DNA of 64,000 nucleotides. It comes from Viola odorata (lineage: Eukaryota; Streptophyta; Magnoliopsida; Malpighiales; Violaceae). The stretch covers positions 47,509,661 to 47,573,660 of the forward strand of contig OY829541.1 in assembly GCA_963691705.1 (NCBI GenBank), in the 5' to 3' direction. Under the pieces are notes generated by a model. That model ran no database searches, was not told where the DNA came from, and worked only from the letters and a program-made list of their open reading frames with translations. The position numbers and the translations under genes were made by a program. Positions 59,401 through 64,000 of this stretch are shown one piece after another. The first letter of the stretch is position 1. Every line of letters starts with the position of its first letter.

Positions 59401-61979
59401 GCCATGGAATTCCACATAAAAGCACATTGTATCGACAGTTTTTGACTAGCAAGGTTTCACAAGTTAATTATTTGGGCTATAGACTTTATCGTGCTCTGCC
59501 GTTCCTCTATGAATTGCGATGTGTATTGGACTGGTCATGTACAACCACATCTTTGACGATGTATGACTGGCTGAAGGTAATTTGAGAGCTTTTTATGCTG
59601 TCATTTCACTAATCATTATCTTGATTTATCAACTTCAATCTTTGCACCAACTGTCTGCTACTGGCACCACCTTAATATCACTGTCGTCATTGTTATGAAT
59701 TGTGCTGTTTCTATGTTATCTTTTCTGCTGAATTTATTTTTAAAACTTCTTTATTCCTTGAACAACTCAGATTATTGCCAAGCATATTTTATTGCAGGTT
59801 AACCATTTTCTGTTGGCCTTGACTTGTTATTTTGGTCTACATGGATTTGAACCCCTGACATCATCCCCTCACCACTACCTCAACCCAAGTGGCTTACTTG
59901 TGACTGACTTTGATTGGTCATGACTTGCGACTTAACTTTTGTCTTCTAACTTTCTAGATTTCCCATGATTCTCAGCGTGGTTTCGGCTGCTTGTCAGTCA
60001 TGGCATAGCTCAAGAAATCAATTGATATTCGTTTTATTTCACACTCTGTTTCTGGAAAATATCAATTGATTTTCTGGCTACTTTAGAGAGTGCTGAGCAA
60101 GGGAGCTTACAGGAATTTACTATTAGGTGTTCAACAGGACTGGACAATCTGCCCTAGTTATTTTTACTTTTTGGCTTGGAGGATACATTGATTTTGTTGT
60201 TGCGCTAATATTATCCAAAATAATATACTTTGTTGCTGATACTGGTCATCATCTTTTGTAGCTGGAGGATATACATGCAAGTCTGTTTCTGGTGAAATGT
60301 GATGCGGTCCTGAATAGAGCTACACACAAGCAAGGGGACAAGCAGACAAAATGGACCAAATGTAGCAACGGAATATGCCTTTTCTTCATATTAATCTTTG
60401 TTATCTGGGCTCCTATGCTGGTAAGAAACTTCTAAAGCAGGAATAATTTTAGTAATGGATATCTAGCCATACACGTGGAAAATGTTCTCATGAGTAATTT
60501 CCACCTTGCCAGTTCTTGTATTTTATATGGAAAACTGCATTAAAGTGTCTGAGTGAATGTGAGCATTATCTAGACTGTATCCATAGTCACAATGGTTAAA
60601 CTCTATTTATTGTTATTGTTCGAACATCTCCCAGCAGAAGTGCCAGATATACATAGTCAACATGTTGAAACTATTTTGTATTATGCAAAATAGCCCACCC
60701 CGTGTGCAACTTAGCTATGGAATTTTTTTATGTATGCTTGCAGATTTACAGCAGTGGCAACCCAACAAATGTTGCAAATCCCATTAGAGATGCAAGTTTT
60801 CAGGTTGATATTAAGGCTAAGGGTGGAAGATTGACATTATATCAGACCACTCTTTGCGAGAAGCTCCCGTGGAATGATGTCTACTCTGATGATCTCAATC
60901 CTGATGGTTATCTGGATACATACAATAAGAATGATATCCAGATGATTTGTTGCCAATCAGATGCCAGTGTGTTATGGCTTGTACCTGATGTGGTTCAAAA
61001 AAAATTTTCCCAGTCCCTTGACCGGAAAAAGGATATAAATGATATGAATATTATTTTTAATTGGGTACTTACAAGGGAGAGGCCAAAAGGCAAGGAAGTT
61101 GTGAGATATGAGAAATCAGTTGATCCTCTATATCTTCCTGACCGATCAGATGTCCAGAGAGTTCTTAATGGTTCATCAAACAGCTTTAGATTAGATAAAT
61201 TGTACCCGAGATACTTTCGTGTTACTGGTGCTGGTGATACCAGAACTCTTGATGGAGAGGTATTGTCTACAGTCCGAAGAATTTATTTATTTTTCATTAA
61301 TTCACACACAAGACCTCTCTGTACATCAGTTCTTGGTTCTGAATTATAGTGTACCAATTTGCTCTTGCAGTTTGTCACGGCAGATCTTGTTATGAATCAC
61401 GCTGATTTTAACTGGTGGTCTTTCTATGATGTTAATTCACCGGAAGTAAGAGGCTGTGGAGGTTTGTCCGGACCTATGGCGATTATAGTATCAGAGGAAA
61501 CCCCACCGCGTAAGTTTAAAGTAGAATTTGTCCTGTATGATGCGAACTGTGACTAATCTGCATTTCCTTATTATCTTCTGCCATGACACCAATTTTGAAA
61601 ATGCGGGTGCAGAGGGTTTCCTTGGTGACACCATCAGCAAGTTCAGCATCTGGGGTCTCTACATAACCTTTGTGCTCGCTGTCGGTCGTTTTATTAGACT
61701 CCAATGCTCAGACTTAAGAATGAGAATACCATTCGAGAACCTACCTTCGTGTGACAGGTAAAGTGACAAACTACTGTGTCTCGATGTCTGTTTGCTCCAT
61801 GATTTTACTCAAAAAAAATTCATGTACTATGCTTTTGATTCAGGCTGATGGCAATCTGTGAGGATATATACGCTGCGAGAGCGGAGGGTGAGCTTGAAGT
61901 TGAAGAAGTCCTCTACTGGACACTCGTAAAGATTTACAGGTCGCCGCACATGCTTCTAGAGTACACAAAAGCGGACTAA
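47499..61979 (+). CDS. PZO1: PIEZO mechanosensitive ion channel, 21 exons, complete
   Basis: Exons by GT-AG sites: 47499-47550, 47633-47713, 48435-48594, 48694-48851, 49484-49640, 49781-49967, 50384-50499, 51655-51739, 52069-52284, 52381-52558, 52949-53077, 53238-53411, 53665-53898, 54541-56058, 56290-58781, 59187-59576, 60262-60420, 60744-61259, 61371-61509, 61613-61757, 61844-61979. They sum to 7422 bases (2473 residues) in one frame, the usual plant PIEZO length. Many membrane segments form the N-terminal blades. A beam-like charged helix (AEQIGAIVREQEKQ then EEEKRQRNLQVEKMKSE) is in exon 15. The extracellular cap is in exons 18-19, then the last pore helix (ISKFSIWGLYITFVLAVGRF) and the conserved end LLEYTKAD. 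It conducts cations on membrane stretch; plant copies act at the vacuole or plasma membrane depending on species. No lesion found. Confidence 0.95.
50925..51010 (+). mobile_element. tRNA-derived SINE head in PIEZO intron 7
   Basis: TAGCTCATTGGT (50931-50942) fits a pol III A box and GGTTCAAGTCC (50978-50988) a B box, in tRNA-like spacing but without a foldable tRNA body. The 3' end could not be fixed; limits are approximate. Confidence 0.5.
59838..59905 (-). mobile_element. Second tRNA-derived SINE fragment, PIEZO intron 16
   Basis: On the minus strand TAAGCCACTTGGG resembles an A box and GGTTCAAATCC (plus 59843-59853) a B box, 30-odd bases apart. Limits unknown. Confidence 0.4.
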
Positions 61980-63008
61980 CCACATGTAGTTGCGCAACTT
62001 TTACGGGGGAGTAATATTGACATGACATCTAACCTACACCAGTTTAGAGTGACAAACATATATAAAGAAGAGCTTTTGATGGAACTGAGAGCTCTGTTGT
62101 TGTCATTCTGCAGCAGATCACCTTTGTTTTGTGTGGTCTGATTTGTAATGTATTTCAGGATTCAGAAGAAAAACAATGGTTTTTTAACTGAAGATAGGTA
62201 TGGTATAGAGCTCTTTTAGGGCTTTTTATATAAATGATTTTTCGCCTACTGTACAGAACTGAGTTGATAGCAAACAGATGTGTAATGCTAAATTTTTGTT
62301 CGGTAAAACTTTCGTTTCTACGTTTTCATTCTTCCATAAAAGAAAGAGATCCAAATTCGCCTAAAAAAAATTAAAATAAGAAAATAGATCAGATATTACT
62401 TTTCCTAAAAATTATATGATATTTAGTTATCATTTAAAGTGTTGATTATTCCGAACTTGAGTTGAGTAAGACTCTTATCGAAAGTAAAGATCAAATATTA
62501 CTAAAATTGATGCCAGTTGTCTCCTCTAATTATATTAATTTGAGTTTAATTTAGTTAGATAAAATATTGCCCATTTCACGAGACTCAAAATCTCACTAAA
62601 GAAAAAAACACAGTATAAAATAATACACAGTTGAGAATAGGATATAATTTTCGTGGAGATTAAACAAGTAGGATAACTTGGTAGAAATTATAGATACAAC
62701 TTAATATAATTTTGTTGATGTACTTGGATATCGGCAATACCAGTCCTTCCATAGCAAAATGGTTTCCTCAAAGCAAGGAGTGCATATCCAATTCTAGCGA
62801 CAGATATTGCAAAACAGAAAACTAGTTTCGGAAAAGGTTGTGTTCTCACACTCCTGAAATGATATGATAGTAAACCCTAATACTGACTGGGATAGTAAGC
62901 AACATAGCCACAAAAAGATATTCTGCATAAAATCCTACCATTGAAGTCTCATAATACAGATACCCAATAACATGTTAGTGCGCCACAACTTAACGAATGA
63001 GTTGGAGC
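61980..63008. other. Convergent 3' regions of PIEZO and the MBD gene
   Basis: PIEZO 3' UTR followed by AT-rich intergenic DNA. No gene seen. Confidence 0.5.
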
Positions 63009-63509
63009 TTAAGCTGCGTCCTTCAATGCCTTGATTTTCTTGTTACTATTGCCACCAGCAGGACTCTTCTTCACAGCATCTTCAGGGATAGTGTCTTCCA
63101 TTACCTTTGGAGAAGTGAAATTGAAGTCTGTAATGGATACGTCCTTGTACTTCGGATGCGCCTCGATAAATGAAGCAATTTCATTCCTGGTTCGCAGCTT
63201 CTTTCCAGTAGGAGTGATATAGTAAGCATCCATTTTCGAGAAATCTCGCCTAAGCACCAAACTCCTCTTGAAACCTTCTGGGGTCTTTGGGATGCCAGGC
63301 TTGTCAATGACCCAAGTCCGGGAGGCATTGTACTCGATGTCAGCAGGATCATCACAAGACATACCAGACTTTCTTTCACAGAGAAATGGAGTCTCTTGCA
63401 TTTTACTTCTTATCTCCTCATACTCCTCTTCAGTTGGAATGACTCTCCATTTTAAGCATTTGTCACACTGAGCAGCATATGTATCAATTGATCGCATTGG
63501 CCGCTGGTT
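63009..63509 (-). CDS. MBD4: CW-zinc-finger and methyl-CpG-binding-domain protein, 3' exon(s)
   Basis: 166 codons from a 3' splice site at 63509 (minus: GACAG/AACC) to the stop at 63009. A CW zinc finger comes first: C-x2-C in AAQCDKCLKWR, then C in PFLCE and C in MSCDDP. An MBD follows: GFKRSLVLRRDFSKMDAYYITPTGKKLRTRNEIASF in outline. The C-terminus is basic. Plant MBD4-class nuclear proteins have this order and size, and I assign it there rather than to MBD2 or MBD1 with modest confidence. The first exon lies further upstream (to the right) and probably beyond the window, so the true N-terminus is not shown; an in-frame ATG at 63497 may be internal. Confidence 0.82.
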   Translation of the reverse strand, partial: NQRPMRSIDTYAAQCDKCLKWRVIPTEEEYEEIRSKMQETPFLCERKSGMSCDDPADIEYNASRTWVIDKPGIPKTPEGFKRSLVLRRDFSKMDAYYITPTGKKLRTRNEIASFIEAHPKYKDVSITDFNFTSPKVMEDTIPEDAVKKSPAGGNSNKKIKALKDAA

Positions 63510-64000
63510 CTGTCATTACAGTTAAAAGCATAATCAGTGTCTTGTTTGACGTATGCATATATCATCCTACACCAGAGCCAAAACATGAACAGCAATAAAA
63601 TATAAATGAGTTGTGGCTACTTATGCAAGCTCCAGGTTATGTTGAAGAGAACCATAGATACTAAACTACATATACTCACTTCCATAACGACCAAGAGAAA
63701 AATGCATATACGTAACAGCTCTTAACGGAGCGATCAGTTTTGCTAGTTATGATATATATGATGGAGCAAATATAATTAAAGATGAGATTGCTGCCTCTTC
63801 CACATTAAAGTGCATTTACACTAGAGAGCAAGGAGTCTATTAGAAGAAATGTGGAATTGCAGCATGGTAATTTCTCAAACCAGACTTAACTAGGAAAAGG
63901 GAAAGGAAATTAAATGCAAGGGCAGCAAAAATGTTCTTAAAGACTGGAAAGACACGTCAAAAGGAGCCCCAGCAAATAAATAACATTTGAAGTTCGCCCA
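63510..64000. other. Intron of the MBD gene (presumed)
   Basis: AT-rich, no ORF of note. I could not identify an upstream exon with confidence. Confidence 0.4.

Overview
The window is nuclear DNA of a flowering plant, almost certainly a eudicot. Host genes are split by short GT-AG introns, the intergenic DNA is AT-rich, and the gene set is plant-specific: a GATL glycosyltransferase, ABP1, an mTERF4-type organelle factor, a plant PIEZO channel and a CW-MBD protein. Large transposable elements sit between and inside these genes. I cannot name the species.

Layout. (1) About 323-9891 is a 9.6 kb mariner-like DNA transposon (element A). It carries an intact, spliced DD39D transposase and several extra genes: an acidic protein with DLN (EAR-type) motifs, two small helical proteins sharing a C-terminal FANxxPGxP motif, and a basic/retroelement-like ORF pair. 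(2) 9.9-26 kb holds host genes: an unrecognised basic protein, GATL, a decayed unprocessed RRP4 pseudogene containing a 0.8 kb foldback element, ABP1 with a KDEL tail, and mTERF4. A 2.2 kb AT-rich near-palindrome follows. (3) 27-41.2 kb is a host gene for a predicted plastid membrane protein. Its second coding exon is split by a 13.2 kb nested retrotransposon: a copia-type element with identical-length LTRs and TSD CCCTG, itself containing a full-length Athila-type gypsy element with TSD ATATC. (4) 42002-47095 is element B, a second, decayed mariner-like element with the same cargo families as element A (DLN protein, two FAN-motif proteins, transposase), all broken. (5) 47.5-62 kb is a complete 21-exon PIEZO gene. 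(6) 63.0-63.5 kb is the 3' part of a CW-zinc-finger/MBD gene.

The most unusual signal is the pair of multi-gene mariner-like elements. Plant mariner-like elements are normally known as single-gene transposons. Here two divergent copies share the same accessory gene families and a transposase intron at the same phase with nearly the same length. The DLN motifs, in both the accessory protein and the transposase leader, suggest an interaction with host TOPLESS-type co-repressors; this is inference. A second odd signal is a 20-base dyad module (TWGGCC-N8-GGCCWA) that recurs, often in chains with 12-bp period, in the Athila element and in element A, including inside coding sequence.
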